Below, piece by piece: positions 8,273 through 17,605 of a stretch of 64,000 bases of DNA; the first letter of the stretch is position 1, and every line of letters starts with the position of its first letter. A program made the translations under genes and the position numbers. The notes beneath the pieces were generated by a model that was given only the letters and a program-made list of their open reading frames with translations, was not told the origin of the DNA and searched no databases. Where the stretch lies: the NCBI RefSeq assembly GCF_003014695.1, contig NZ_PYAS01000003.1, positions 1 to 64,000 of the forward strand, read 5' to 3'. The DNA is from Dyadobacter jiangsuensis. GTDB lineage: Bacteria; Bacteroidota; Bacteroidia; Cytophagales; Spirosomataceae.

Positions 8273-8735
8273 AATGGGGAGTTAGGACGTTGAGGCGGGT
8301 CGGTAATGGCCGCCGGATTAGCGTAGTCCAATTTCCGTACCATGAAGGCAAAACCGCTTTTGGGCCATTTGTAACCACTTACGACAAAATAAGATGTGCG
8401 GTTTTGGACATATTTTGTTCGGTAATGGACTTAGCGGGGTTGCTATAACGGATTCTTCAATGGAAGGGCTGAAACAAACGTCAATCGCATACAGGTTGAA
8501 TTTGAAATTGCGGTAAATTCTGATTTTATACCGAAAAGCCGATTTGGTAGTAGCACGAAATTTATTGAAATTGGTGTCGGGATTATGCGTTGCCAGGAGA
8601 GTTTTAAATACTATTTAAGTTATTGATTTTTAGTATATTAAATTGATTTTTCGATTGGTAGAGCATAGCGACATCAAAAGGCCCTGCACTATGTGCAAGT
8701 AAGTGAAGAGAGCCTCAAAATTAACAACCAAAACA
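8273..8735. other. Intergenic region, no gene seen
   Basis: About 460 bases between two divergent genes. It must carry the promoters of the permease (minus) and the Crp/Fnr regulator (plus), but I could not pick out clear -33/-7 pairs. AT-rich toward the right end. No RNA gene or repeat recognised. Confidence 0.4.
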
Positions 8736-9317
8736 ATGCAGGATTTACTATTTGACTTCATATCAAAATACATTCCACTGACAGACGATGAAAAGGAAGC
8801 AATCCTTTCATTAGCTATATTTCGCACAGCAAAAAAAGGAACGGTTTTGCTCAGCGCAGGCGAAAAGTCCGATGATGGTTACTTTGTTCTTAAAGGGTGC
8901 ATTCGGACATATTATATGATAGAAGGAGAAGAAAAAACAACCGCTTTCTACACCGAAATGGAAGCCTTGACACCGCATTGTGTTATCAATAAAGCCCCTT
9001 CTGAATATTATGTATCATGCGTGAGTGATGCAATTCTGCTAGTTTCAAATCCTGATATGGAAGCTGAAATGTTTAGTAAATTTCCAAAGTTTGAAACCCT
9101 TTGCAGAATACTGGCAGAAGAACTTTTAGCTAAACAACAAATTAATTTTGACGAGTTTAAGACGTCGTCACCCGAACAACGATATTTGAATCTGCTTCAC
9201 AAAAGACCGGACTTGATTCAACGCGTTCCGCAGCATCAGTTGGCAAGTTACCTTGGTATAAAGCCACAATCACTAAGCAGGCTAAGGGCGAGGATTTTTG
9301 AGAAAAATAGGGGTTAA
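8736..9317 (+). CDS. Crp/Fnr family transcriptional regulator
   Basis: 193 aa from ATG at 8736 (MQDLLFDFI). The frame also allows 8703, but the inner start fits the family. An N-terminal cyclic-nucleotide-binding-like beta roll covers about 15-120 (LLSAGEKSDDGYFVLKGCIR). The C-terminal winged-helix region includes SPEQRYLNLL and HQLASYLGIKPQSLSRLR, the recognition helix common in Bacteroidota Crp-like proteins. These often do not bind cAMP, and their ligands are mostly unknown. AT-rich compared with the genes from 10 kb onward. It may regulate the following small membrane protein gene (83 bases downstream) or the divergent permease; neither is shown. Confidence 0.88.
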   Translation: MQDLLFDFISKYIPLTDDEKEAILSLAIFRTAKKGTVLLSAGEKSDDGYFVLKGCIRTYYMIEGEEKTTAFYTEMEALTPHCVINKAPSEYYVSCVSDAILLVSNPDMEAEMFSKFPKFETLCRILAEELLAKQQINFDEFKTSSPEQRYLNLLHKRPDLIQRVPQHQLASYLGIKPQSLSRLRARIFEKNRG

Positions 9318-9332
9318 GAGGCGTTTCTTAAC
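9313..9332 (+). terminator. Weak hairpin overlapping the regulator stop codon
   Basis: Perfect 7-base stem GTTAAGA / TCTTAAC with loop GGCGTT. The TAA stop lies inside the 5' arm. The T-run appears about 12 bases later, so termination would be weak at best. Confidence 0.3.
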
Positions 9333-9364
9333 TTAAGTGAACGTTTTTAAGCTACCTGCCGACT

Positions 9365-9372
9365 TAATTTTG
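9365..9372 (+). promoter_or_regulatory. Candidate -7 element
   Basis: TAATTTTG fits TAnnTTTG, 28 bases before the ATG at 9401. No good TTTG partner was found at the -33 position, so support is partial. Confidence 0.35.
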
Positions 9373-9400
9373 CGCTATCACTTAACCATAGCGGAAGGAT

Positions 9401-10024
9401 ATGCAAAAGAACGTTCTATATTATGCCTTCATTTTAATGATGGCAGGCAGTCTGCAACTTAAAGCTCAGTATTCCAAACAAGACACCACATATAGAAAGT
9501 ACTTTATAGGAAGTACCTTATTTATGATAGCCAACGTGATACCTGATAATAACCCGCCTGAAATGGTTTATCTGAATCTAGGATATCGTATCACGGGAAG
9601 GGATGTAATTTCGCTTGAATTTAAAACTTGGAAATATGCGTGGCCTATCGGGATTCCCTATGGAAAATCATTTGAAGCGGAAGGTGAGGGGTTTCCAGGG
9701 TATATTCGTGAGCATGGGGTTTCACTTAATTATCAAAGATTTTTATGGAATGGTCTTTTTGCCCAGGTTGATGTGATGCCTGCTTTTCAAACTTTTGTAA
9801 ATGATAATGGTAAGAAGATTGATAAAGGCTTTCAGATATTTAATACTTACTCCATTGGATATCACATTAAGCTTTTCAAGGACAGGCTTTTTTTTCAACC
9901 TTCCATAGCAATGACCCATCGGCCATATCAATCAACTATGCCTGATTCGTTCAAACAGGTTGACGACAGATGGCCAAGAGTCTTCTTCTGGCAGCCGGGC
10001 CTGCATTTTGGGGTAAATTTTTAA
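9401..10024 (+). CDS. Putative outer-membrane beta-barrel protein
   Basis: 207 aa with a signal peptide (cleavage after LKAQ, about residue 23). The mature chain alternates polar and aromatic residues in strand-like segments and ends in phenylalanine (HFGVNF), the common C-terminal signal for outer-membrane barrels. Its size suits an 8- to 10-stranded barrel. No family was recognised. It follows the Crp/Fnr-type gene by 83 bases with its own candidate -7 element, and converges with the GntR gene 12 bases away. Function unknown. Confidence 0.65.
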   Translation: MQKNVLYYAFILMMAGSLQLKAQYSKQDTTYRKYFIGSTLFMIANVIPDNNPPEMVYLNLGYRITGRDVISLEFKTWKYAWPIGIPYGKSFEAEGEGFPGYIREHGVSLNYQRFLWNGLFAQVDVMPAFQTFVNDNGKKIDKGFQIFNTYSIGYHIKLFKDRLFFQPSIAMTHRPYQSTMPDSFKQVDDRWPRVFFWQPGLHFGVNF

Positions 10025-10036
10025 TGCCAGGCACGG

Positions 10037-10747
10037 CTATGAAGGCGAAAGCCCCCCGTTTTTAAGCGTTGTCGTAAAATAGGGCGTCAGATGCACGTAC
10101 ATTGCGTTGCGGAACTGCCCGGCGGTGCCGTTTTTCAGGACCTCGAAAAGATCGGCGTGCGAAACGGGATTGGGCAAATCCATATGAACGCCCTTATCCA
10201 GATACTCCTTGAATACATGATCGAATACCGGGAACAACAGCGTCTGAAAACGCCTGAATGTATCGTTGCCGGTCATTTCGTATAGTTTGCCATGAAACTC
10301 GATCTCGTCTTCGCGCGAGAGCGATTTCAGGCCTTTCTGCTTATTGACGATCGCTTCAAGCTCTGCGAGGTCCTTGTCGGTTTTGCGGGCGAACAGGAAC
10401 TCGGCGATCCCCATTTCGAGAATCAATCGTAGCTCGAAAAGGTCTTTCTGGTTGTCGTGGCTCAGGATCGATGGGCTCATTACCTTCTCAATACCCGCGA
10501 AAAGATCGGGTTGCGCCATAATCATCCCGCGCCGCGTGCGGCTCTCGATCAGGCCCAGCATCCTTAGCCGACTCAGCGCTTCGCGGACTACATTACGACT
10601 CACATTCAGTTTTTGTGCAATCTCGGTTTCGTTGGGCAACGAATCGCCCGGTTTGAAACCATTGTCCATCAGATATTCCCTCAGAATGTTTTCCACCCTG
10701 TCGGTCATCGACAGGCTCTCCATGGGCCCTAGTGCGCTCGCTTTCAT
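10037..10747 (-). CDS. GntR family regulator, FadR/FCD subfamily
   Basis: 236 aa. The N-terminal winged helix spans about 12-80 and includes LPNETEIAQKLNVSRNVVRE, the GntR recognition helix. The C-terminal all-helical FCD domain (about 95-225) binds metal and small carboxylates or sugar acids in characterised relatives. ATG at 10747 is used; inner ATGs at 10723 and 10708 are possible. The gene diverges from the SusC/SusD catabolic operon across a 187-base control region holding a 17-base palindrome over the susC -7 element. It is therefore the likely repressor of the pathway, relieved by an acidic intermediate. That role is inferred from position and family. Confidence 0.88.
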   Translation of the reverse strand: MKASALGPMESLSMTDRVENILREYLMDNGFKPGDSLPNETEIAQKLNVSRNVVREALSRLRMLGLIESRTRRGMIMAQPDLFAGIEKVMSPSILSHDNQKDLFELRLILEMGIAEFLFARKTDKDLAELEAIVNKQKGLKSLSREDEIEFHGKLYEMTGNDTFRRFQTLLFPVFDHVFKEYLDKGVHMDLPNPVSHADLFEVLKNGTAGQFRNAMYVHLTPYFTTTLKNGGLSPS

Positions 10748-10770
10748 TGATCTCAGTTTCCTTTTGCGGG

Positions 10771-10802
10771 CAAAGGTAAGTCAAAGATGGCTACATCGAC
10801 AA
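10771..10802 (-). promoter_or_regulatory. Promoter of the GntR regulator gene
   Basis: On the minus strand TTG (10800-10802) and TACCTTTG (10771-10778, fitting TAnnTTTG) are 21 bases apart, 24 bases before the ATG. Confidence 0.5.
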
Positions 10803-10850
10803 GTTTTATAATATTTTCAGACAAACACTTTTATATTAAAATCCTATAAT

Positions 10851-10869
10851 TATATTTGTAGGACAAATA
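10851..10869 (+). promoter_or_regulatory. susC -7 element overlapped by GntR operator candidate
   Basis: TATATTTG (10851-10858) is an exact TAnnTTTG -7 element. Starting inside it is a perfect palindrome with 7-base arms and a 3-base centre, TATTTGTAGGACAAATA (10853-10869). The TTTGTNNNACAAA core has the TNGTNNNACNA layout seen for FadR-type GntR operators. Binding would cover the -7 region and transcription start. No clear -33 was found, which would suit a regulated promoter. Confidence 0.55.
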
Positions 10870-10934
10870 AACAACCAATCATTCTTTCGTATTTCTGACA
10901 ATTCCCGATATAAACCTTTATGATTTGAAATTTT

Positions 10935-13900
10935 ATGCGGTACATTAAAAGCAAAACGATCAAAACACTGATGATTTTCGCAGGCTTGTGGTCTGCGGTT
11001 TCGGCGGTGTATGCGCAGGATCTGGTAGTTTCCGGGCAGGTGAAGTCCGGGCAGGACAACCAGCCGTTGCCCTTTGTGACTGTCCTGGTAAAAGGCAGCC
11101 AGCAGGGAGTGAATACGGACGCCGAAGGGAAATACAAGATCAGCGTGGCCAGTGAAAGCATTTTGATCTTTAGTTTCGTAGGTTATCGTACGCATGAAGA
11201 ACGGGTTGGAAGCAGGAGCGAGATGAACGTGGTCCTGGAACCCGACCAGAACAACCTGAATGAAGTGGTAGTGGTGGGTTATGGAAAGCAGGAACGCGAA
11301 AACATCACTTCTTCCATTTCCAAGCTCGACAGCAAGGTTCTTGAGAATATCCCTTTCGCCAATGCCGCTTCGGCCCTGCAAGGCTCTATCGCCGGCTTGC
11401 GGGTGCAGAGTACGTCGGGATTACCCGGCAATGCGCCGCGCATTATCCTGCGGGGAGGGACGTCGATCAACAACCCGGACGGCTCGGCGCCGCTTTTCAT
11501 CATCGACGGCGTTATCCGCTCCAATATGAATGACATCAGCTCGGAAGAGATTGAAACCATGCAGGTGTTGAAGGATGCGGCTGCTACGGCCATTTACGGG
11601 GCCAGGGCTTCTAACGGTGTGGTAATCATCACCACGCGGTCGGGGAAGGCGGGCAAGGTGCGGGTTTCGTATCAGTACGATGCCACGATGTCGAGCCTTG
11701 CCAAAGGGTACGACCTGCTTTCCGCGCGCGACTGGCTCTATTTTCAGCGGCTGGGCACGGTAGCATCGTCGGTCAAGAACCCCGCCAACCTTAACAAGCT
11801 GACGTTGCCCAACAGCTCCGGCACCGGGAACGATCTGACAAACAACACCGCTTATACGACTCAGTATCTGACGCCCGCCAACGAGTATAAACTCAAAGAA
11901 GGATGGGAAAGCATGCCCGATCCGGTCGATCCGAGCAAAACGCTGCTTTTTAAAGGTACCGACTACCAGGACCTTCTTTTTAGAACGGCATTGTCTCAAA
12001 ACCATCATGTTTCGGTCAGCGGCGGCACAGAAAAGGCGACTTATAGCGCCGGGCTCGGTTATATGGATGCCGAGGGCATTGCCATCACCACCAAATACCG
12101 GAGGCTGAACTTTGACCTGAATGGTGACCTGACCGTGAGTAACAAGCTTCGTTTTTACAGCAGGTTGATGTTTTCCAGCTCGGGTAATAATCAGGGCATT
12201 TCCGACAATGCCCTTTTCGAGCGGTCCAGCGGACTCGCCCCGACGGCCAAATACGCCTACGAGGATGGCACGCTGGCGCCCGGGACCGGGCAGAGCATCG
12301 GTAATCCGGTGTATCATCTCAATAAAATCAAGGCTAAGAACAACCGGGATAACCTGACGCTGGCAATCGGCTCGCATTGGGACATTTTGCCGGGTCTCTC
12401 TTTCGATCCCCAGCTGTCTCTGTTCAAATCTACGCTCGAAGCGCGGTCCTTCCAGGAAGCATTTTATAACGGGCCGGGTTTGTACGTGGATACGCGCAAC
12501 GCGACGGGATCTTTTGATAAAACCGAACAATACCAGGCCGATGGTGTGCTGACTTACGCCAAAACGTTGGCGGGAAAGCACAATCTGGAAGTGAAGGCAG
12601 GTATTTCCTACTTTAATCGGATCAGCACCGGGTTGAGTGCGACGGGTAGAAAGGCCGCGTCCGACCTGGTACCAACCCTGAATGCATCGGCTGAGCCGGT
12701 TGCCGTGGGCGGATCGGAGAGCAGCCAGGTATTGATCGGCTATTTTTCGCGGATCAACTATGATTTTGACCAGAAATACCTGGTATCGCTCAGCGCGCGC
12801 TACGACGGCGCTTCCAACCTGGGGCGTAACAACCAATGGGGCGTTTTCCCGGGTGTGTCGGTCGGCTGGAACCTGCATCGGGAGGAATTCTGGAAGGTAC
12901 TGCCCGAAAATCTGCTGCGCGTGAAATTGCGGGCAAGCTATGGCGTGAATGGTAACATCAGCGGCCTGGGCGACTTTACCGCGCAGGGAAATTACAGCGT
13001 TGGCAACCAGTACTCGACCAATGCTGCCGTGCTGAATACGACTATTTCCAATTCGGATCTGAAATGGGAGCGTTCGAAGACATTTGATCTCGGTGCCGAT
13101 GTAGGTTTGTTTGGAAACAGGATCAGTTTGCTCTTTGACTATTACCGCAGGGTCACCGATAACCTGCTGACCTCGCTAAGTCTTCCGATGTCGACCGGCT
13201 TTTCGAGCGTGCTCACCAATTTGGGAAGCCTGGAAAACAAAGGCGTGGAGCTTGAATTGAGCGCCCGCGTGCTTCCGGCGAGCAGCGCCGTCAATTGGAA
13301 TGTCTCTTTCAATGCAGCGCAGACCAAGCATAAAATCCTCAGCCTGCCTTACAATGGCATTGAGAACAACCGTATCGGCGGCGTCTACGTCTGGAACCCG
13401 GCTACGAATGGCTATGCCTGGATGGGCGGCTTGCAAGAGGGCGGCCGGATCGGCGACATGTATACTTACAAGCAGTTGAGCATTTACGCCACCGACGAGG
13501 AAGCCGCCGCAGGCCCTGTGGACAACCTGGTTACGGGTGCCAACAAGACGAAGTATGGCGGGGATGTGAACTGGCAGGATGCGGATCAAAACAATGTGAT
13601 CGATGAGAAGGACAGGGTGTATGTGGGAAATCCCTACCCGGTCTGGACGGGCGGTTTTACAAATTCATTGGAATACAAAGGGATCAGCTTGCTGCTGCGG
13701 ATGGATTACACGACCGGTCACACGATCCAGAATTATCCCAGGGCGCAGATGATCGGCCAGTTTCAGGGAGAAATAGGGCTGCTTTCGGACGTGAAGAGAT
13801 CCTGGCAGAAGCCCGGCGACATTACCGATATTCCCCGGTTCTACTGGGCTGATCAGCAGGTGCAGAATAACCTGTACCGCGGAGGTATCGGCGGCGGGAA

Positions 13901-14138
13901 CTCGATGTACTACGAAAAGGGGGATTACCTCGCCGTGCGAGAGCTTACCCTGGCGTACAGCATCCCCAAATCGATCTTGAACAGGGCGAAAATCAACGGC
14001 TTACGGCTTAACGTGACGGCAAACAACCTGCATTACTTCACCGGCTACAAGGGTTTGAACCCCGAGGAGGGCGGAGTCGACAGGGGAAGGTATCCGATAC
14101 CCCGCTCGATTATCCTGGGCTTGAATATTTCATTGTAA
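10935..14138 (+). CDS. SusC/RagA family TonB-dependent outer-membrane transporter
   Basis: 1067 aa. A signal peptide (about 1-28) is followed by a carboxypeptidase-D-like domain (about 31-105: VSGQVKSG through VGYRTHEE), then NEVVVVGYGKQ and the plug (GGTSINNPDGSAPLFIIDG, KDAAATAIYGARASNGV), and the 22-strand barrel ending IILGLNISL. It lacks the N-terminal STN domain that the other three SusC proteins in this window have. That fits the absence of a sigma/FecR pair and control by the divergent GntR protein. With the SusD 19 bases downstream it imports an oligomer or acidic glycan-like compound across the outer membrane. Start ATG at 10935. Confidence 0.95.
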   Translation: MRYIKSKTIKTLMIFAGLWSAVSAVYAQDLVVSGQVKSGQDNQPLPFVTVLVKGSQQGVNTDAEGKYKISVASESILIFSFVGYRTHEERVGSRSEMNVVLEPDQNNLNEVVVVGYGKQERENITSSISKLDSKVLENIPFANAASALQGSIAGLRVQSTSGLPGNAPRIILRGGTSINNPDGSAPLFIIDGVIRSNMNDISSEEIETMQVLKDAAATAIYGARASNGVVIITTRSGKAGKVRVSYQYDATMSSLAKGYDLLSARDWLYFQRLGTVASSVKNPANLNKLTLPNSSGTGNDLTNNTAYTTQYLTPANEYKLKEGWESMPDPVDPSKTLLFKGTDYQDLLFRTALSQNHHVSVSGGTEKATYSAGLGYMDAEGIAITTKYRRLNFDLNGDLTVSNKLRFYSRLMFSSSGNNQGISDNALFERSSGLAPTAKYAYEDGTLAPGTGQSIGNPVYHLNKIKAKNNRDNLTLAIGSHWDILPGLSFDPQLSLFKSTLEARSFQEAFYNGPGLYVDTRNATGSFDKTEQYQADGVLTYAKTLAGKHNLEVKAGISYFNRISTGLSATGRKAASDLVPTLNASAEPVAVGGSESSQVLIGYFSRINYDFDQKYLVSLSARYDGASNLGRNNQWGVFPGVSVGWNLHREEFWKVLPENLLRVKLRASYGVNGNISGLGDFTAQGNYSVGNQYSTNAAVLNTTISNSDLKWERSKTFDLGADVGLFGNRISLLFDYYRRVTDNLLTSLSLPMSTGFSSVLTNLGSLENKGVELELSARVLPASSAVNWNVSFNAAQTKHKILSLPYNGIENNRIGGVYVWNPATNGYAWMGGLQEGGRIGDMYTYKQLSIYATDEEAAAGPVDNLVTGANKTKYGGDVNWQDADQNNVIDEKDRVYVGNPYPVWTGGFTNSLEYKGISLLLRMDYTTGHTIQNYPRAQMIGQFQGEIGLLSDVKRSWQKPGDITDIPRFYWADQQVQNNLYRGGIGGGNSMYYEKGDYLAVRELTLAYSIPKSILNRAKINGLRLNVTANNLHYFTGYKGLNPEEGGVDRGRYPIPRSIILGLNISL

Positions 14139-14157
14139 AACCATCACGACGATTCAG

Positions 14158-15639
14158 ATGAAGACAAAATATAAAATGCTGACCTGCCTGGCATTCTTCT
14201 GTGCCGGGGTAAATCAGTCCTGCACCGATAACCTCGATGTCGCGCCGGTGAGCGTGATCACGGAGGCCTCTTACTGGAAATCGGAAAACGACGCGAATGG
14301 CGCTTTAAACGGCCTGTACGTGCTTCTAAGAAGACAGGCATCGGAAAACCTGTACCTGTGGGGCGAAGGCCGGAGCGAGGTAATGGGCCTGGGCGTGCAG
14401 GGTTCGGGCGGCCGGGAGCGGTATCACGACAACAGCCTGGATGTGACCACGGCGGGACCTAACTGGCTAGGGATGTATTACATTGTTCATCAGGCCAACC
14501 TGATCCTGAAATATGTGCCGCAAATCACCTTTACTTCCGAGGCTAGTAAAAACAATATCCTCGCCCAGGCGTACACCATGCGGGCATACACCTACTTCAC
14601 CATGGCCAAAACCTGGGGAGACTTGCCATTGGTGACCGAACCGACCGAGGGCTACGACCCGGCCACCATTCAAAAACCCCGCACACCGGTAGCCGGGATT
14701 TTCTCTTTTGTCAAGGAGGACATCGCCAAGGCCGCCCAGCTTTTTGGTGAATCCAATGCCCTGGCGCAGGGACGGCAGTTCTGGTCGAAACCCGCTCTGA
14801 ATGCCCTGAAAGCGGATGTGTTTCTCTGGACTGCCAAAAGACTCGGCGGCGGCGAGGCCGATTTTAACATCGCGCTGGCCGCCATTACCGAGGCTGAGAA
14901 AGCGGATGTGAGTCTCCTGCCCAAATTCGAGGACGTTTTCGACTATACCAACAAAGGCAACAAGGAGATTCTGATGGCGGTGCGTTTCAAGGATATCGAA
15001 GTGACCGACAACCATTACAGCCTGATGTACTTCCCGCAGGCATTCTTACCGTCCGACCTGGATGCGGCCACCAAAGCGGCGATCGGTCTCCCGGCAGGGC
15101 AGAATTACTGGGCGCCGTCTGCAACGATCCGGAGCCAGTTTACAGCGGACGATACCCGGAAGAATGCTTCTTTTATTGAAGTATACACTGCTGCGTCAGG
15201 TACCCAAAAGTTCGTCGGGTCGCTTGCTGTGAAGTTCAATGGTTTTGTCAACTCCGGCATTAGGCTGTTCCTGGATGATGTGATCCTGTATCGGTATGCG
15301 GATGTACTACTAATGAAAGCGGAGGCAAAAAATGCGCTGGGGCAGGACGCTTCCGCCGAAATCAACAAGGTGCGGGAGCGGGCCTACGGCGCAGCGTATA
15401 AGCAGCATGTATTCGTAAGCGGCAGCAAGCAGGCCAACGACGAAGCCATTCTTCAGGAGCGTCTTTTCGAACTCGTTTTTGAAGGAAAAAGGTGGTGGGA
15501 CCTGGTGCGTTTTGGAAAAGCATTCGAAAAAATACCCTCATTGAAGGACCGCGCAGGCAAGGATTATCTGCTGCTTTTCCCGATTTCAGAGGCTACATTG
15601 AGCCTCGAACCCCAGGTTAAACAAAACCCGGGCTACTGA
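14158..15639 (+). CDS. SusD/RagB family nutrient-binding lipoprotein
   Basis: 493 aa, 19 bases after susC. The N-terminal signal sequence ends at a cysteine near residue 22 (NQSC), presumed lipidated, although the lipobox is not ideal. The helical TPR-like SusD core is seen in TMRAYTYFTMAKTWGDLPLVTEP and the C-terminal ERLFELVFEGKRWWDLVRFGKA, ending KQNPGY, all standard family signatures. It forms the lid of the SusC channel at the cell surface and binds the substrate. Its ligand is not predictable from sequence. Confidence 0.94.
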   Translation: MKTKYKMLTCLAFFCAGVNQSCTDNLDVAPVSVITEASYWKSENDANGALNGLYVLLRRQASENLYLWGEGRSEVMGLGVQGSGGRERYHDNSLDVTTAGPNWLGMYYIVHQANLILKYVPQITFTSEASKNNILAQAYTMRAYTYFTMAKTWGDLPLVTEPTEGYDPATIQKPRTPVAGIFSFVKEDIAKAAQLFGESNALAQGRQFWSKPALNALKADVFLWTAKRLGGGEADFNIALAAITEAEKADVSLLPKFEDVFDYTNKGNKEILMAVRFKDIEVTDNHYSLMYFPQAFLPSDLDAATKAAIGLPAGQNYWAPSATIRSQFTADDTRKNASFIEVYTAASGTQKFVGSLAVKFNGFVNSGIRLFLDDVILYRYADVLLMKAEAKNALGQDASAEINKVRERAYGAAYKQHVFVSGSKQANDEAILQERLFELVFEGKRWWDLVRFGKAFEKIPSLKDRAGKDYLLLFPISEATLSLEPQVKQNPGY

Positions 15640-15671
15640 TCAGATCATTACTGAATTAAACTCTTAACCTC

Positions 15672-16790
15672 ATGAAACATCTAATCCTTACTGCTTTTCT
15701 CTCGCTGCTTGTCGCGTCCGGTATTTGTACACACGCTCAAAAGCTGCCAGCCGGCGGGCCGCAGCTTGCATTGCAGCTCAATCCCGGTCCGGACAATCCG
15801 CGAAACAGTGAAGGGGATTTTATCACACTCAAAAACGGCGATATCCTTTTTATATATAGCCGCTATACAGGCATTTCCACGAGCGATCACGCGCCTGCCT
15901 ACCTGGCTGGAAGACTGTCCCGCGACGGTGGTAAAACATGGACAACTGCTGATAGATTGATCGTGAAGCAGGAAGGGGATATGAACGTGATGTCGGTATC
16001 CCTGCTCCGGTTGAAAAATGGGAAGATAGCCCTGTTTTACCTGAAAAAGAATTCGGAAACCGACTGTATCCCTCAGATGCGGACCTCAGCCGACGAAGGC
16101 AAGACGTGGAGTGAGCCGGTGCCCTGCATTACCGACAAGAAAGGGTATTTCGTGCTGAACAACAGTCGGGTGATCCAGTTGTCGGATGGCCGGCTGATGA
16201 TGGCTGTTGCGCTGCATCGGGCTGTGGATGGCAAATGGCAGAACCAGGCCACGCTGTACAGCTACTATTCCGACGACCAGGGTGCCAGTTGGAAGTCGTC
16301 TTCGGCCATCCCTAACAATTCTCAAATCATCACTCAGGAGCCAGGCTTGATCGAATTGAAAGACGGCCGGATTATGATGTTCATTCGCGCCAGCGGTGGT
16401 GTGCAGCAATTGTCCTATTCGTCGGACAAGGGAGCCAGCTGGTCGCACATCGAGCCGAGTAACATTGCTTCGCCATTGTCGCCGGCTTCTATTAAAAGAA
16501 TTCCGGGTACGTCCGATCTGCTGCTGGTTTGGAATAACAACGACGGCAGCCAGCCCCAAACCAAAGACAAACGCACGCCGCTGACCGTGGCCATTTCCAA
16601 AGACGACGGTAAAACCTGGATCAACACCCGGAACATCGAAACCGACCCGGATGGCTGGTACTGTTACATCGCGATTCATTTTACGAAAAATGACGTGCTG
16701 CTGGGGTATTGCGCGGGAAGCCAGGCAAAAAAGACGCATCTGTCGGTAACGAACGTGAAGCGGTTTTCGCAAAAATGGCTGTACCAATAA
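15672..16790 (+). CDS. BNR-repeat protein of the sialidase fold
   Basis: 372 aa with a signal peptide (about 1-22). Five Asp-box motifs S-x-D-x-G-x-T/S-W occur at about 83-90, 139-146, 200-207, 250-257 and 309-316, marking a six-bladed sialidase-type propeller. The FRIP motif and a clear arginine triad of GH33 sialidases are not visible near the N-terminus (the region reads RNSEGDF), so it may be a BNR_2-type hydrolase or lyase on another acidic substrate. It lies 32 bases after susD and heads the enzyme part of the operon. Probably periplasmic or surface-exposed, and likely to start breakdown of the imported compound. Confidence 0.8.
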   Translation: MKHLILTAFLSLLVASGICTHAQKLPAGGPQLALQLNPGPDNPRNSEGDFITLKNGDILFIYSRYTGISTSDHAPAYLAGRLSRDGGKTWTTADRLIVKQEGDMNVMSVSLLRLKNGKIALFYLKKNSETDCIPQMRTSADEGKTWSEPVPCITDKKGYFVLNNSRVIQLSDGRLMMAVALHRAVDGKWQNQATLYSYYSDDQGASWKSSSAIPNNSQIITQEPGLIELKDGRIMMFIRASGGVQQLSYSSDKGASWSHIEPSNIASPLSPASIKRIPGTSDLLLVWNNNDGSQPQTKDKRTPLTVAISKDDGKTWINTRNIETDPDGWYCYIAIHFTKNDVLLGYCAGSQAKKTHLSVTNVKRFSQKWLYQ

Positions 16791-16798
16791 GCGGTCAC

Positions 16799-17605
16799 AT
16801 GAAAGAGCGTCATCGTCGGTCACGGAGATCTTTTCTGCTGCGTGCGCTGGCAGGTACGCTCGCGGGAGTGCTGCCCGCATGGGCAACCGCGAATGTAACT
16901 GCGGGCAGGAAAGCAGGCTCGGCAGAAGGGGATCTGGAAAAGATTGCGGCTTTGCTGAGCGGCAAGACACGCAGCACCTGGGTTTTTGCCGGAGACAGCA
17001 TTACCCAGGGAGCCAAGCATACCCACGGGCATCGGAGTTATCCCGAAATTTTCGCGGAGCGGCTCCGGTGGGAGCTGGCACGGGTAGGCGACATTGTGGT
17101 CAACACGGGAATGAGCGGACACACTACCCGGCACATGCTGAATGACATGGATTGGCGTGTGGGGCAATTCAGACCCGGGGTGGTATCGGCGATGCTGGGA
17201 ACGAATGACTGCGCACGCAATCAGGTAACTCTGGCGGATTTTGAAGCTAACCTGCGGTCCATCGTGGCGCAGATCAGGGCGATGAATGCCGTGCCGATCC
17301 TGCATACGCCCAACCCGATTATCGCCGGTAAAGCTCCCGAGCGTGCGTCCCTCCCCGAATACGTAACGGTGATCAGAAAAGTGGCCGGTGCGGAAAATAC
17401 AATCCTGGTGGATCATGACGCCGGATGGAATACCGAGATGCAGAACCGGACTGCTGAGACAGTGTACCGTGAGTGGCTGAACGATCCGCTGCATCCCAAC
17501 CAACGCGGGCACCAGCAGCTTGCTGCAGCGCTATTTAAAACGCTGAACATTTTTGACCCAGCCCAACCCACTTGCGGAGGAGCCTATTATGAAGGAGAAC
17601 ACTGA
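16799..17605 (+). CDS. SGNH/GDSL-family hydrolase with Tat signal
   Basis: 268 aa from ATG at 16799. A longer frame from 16709 would overlap the preceding gene by 82 bases and hide the signal peptide. The N-terminus RRSRRSFLLRALAG is a twin-arginine export signal. Catalytic motifs are GDSI with nucleophile Ser67, Gly104 in NTGMSGH, GTND (Asn136) and DPLHP with Asp229/His232. This is a complete SGNH esterase set. It probably removes O-acyl groups from the substrate in the periplasm, a role comparable to sialate O-acetylesterase, but specificity is inferred from the BNR protein next to it. It starts 9 bases after the upstream stop. Confidence 0.85.
   Translation: MKERHRRSRRSFLLRALAGTLAGVLPAWATANVTAGRKAGSAEGDLEKIAALLSGKTRSTWVFAGDSITQGAKHTHGHRSYPEIFAERLRWELARVGDIVVNTGMSGHTTRHMLNDMDWRVGQFRPGVVSAMLGTNDCARNQVTLADFEANLRSIVAQIRAMNAVPILHTPNPIIAGKAPERASLPEYVTVIRKVAGAENTILVDHDAGWNTEMQNRTAETVYREWLNDPLHPNQRGHQQLAAALFKTLNIFDPAQPTCGGAYYEGEH

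Noticed and set aside
11421..12878. Long minus-strand open frame of 485 codons inside the first susC
   Set aside because: Lies entirely antisense to a clear SusC gene; composition is arginine/histidine/valine-rich as expected from a GC-rich shadow frame, and no motif is present.
16709..16798. N-terminal extension of the SGNH hydrolase
   Set aside because: It would overlap the BNR gene and bury the twin-arginine signal that starts properly at 16799.
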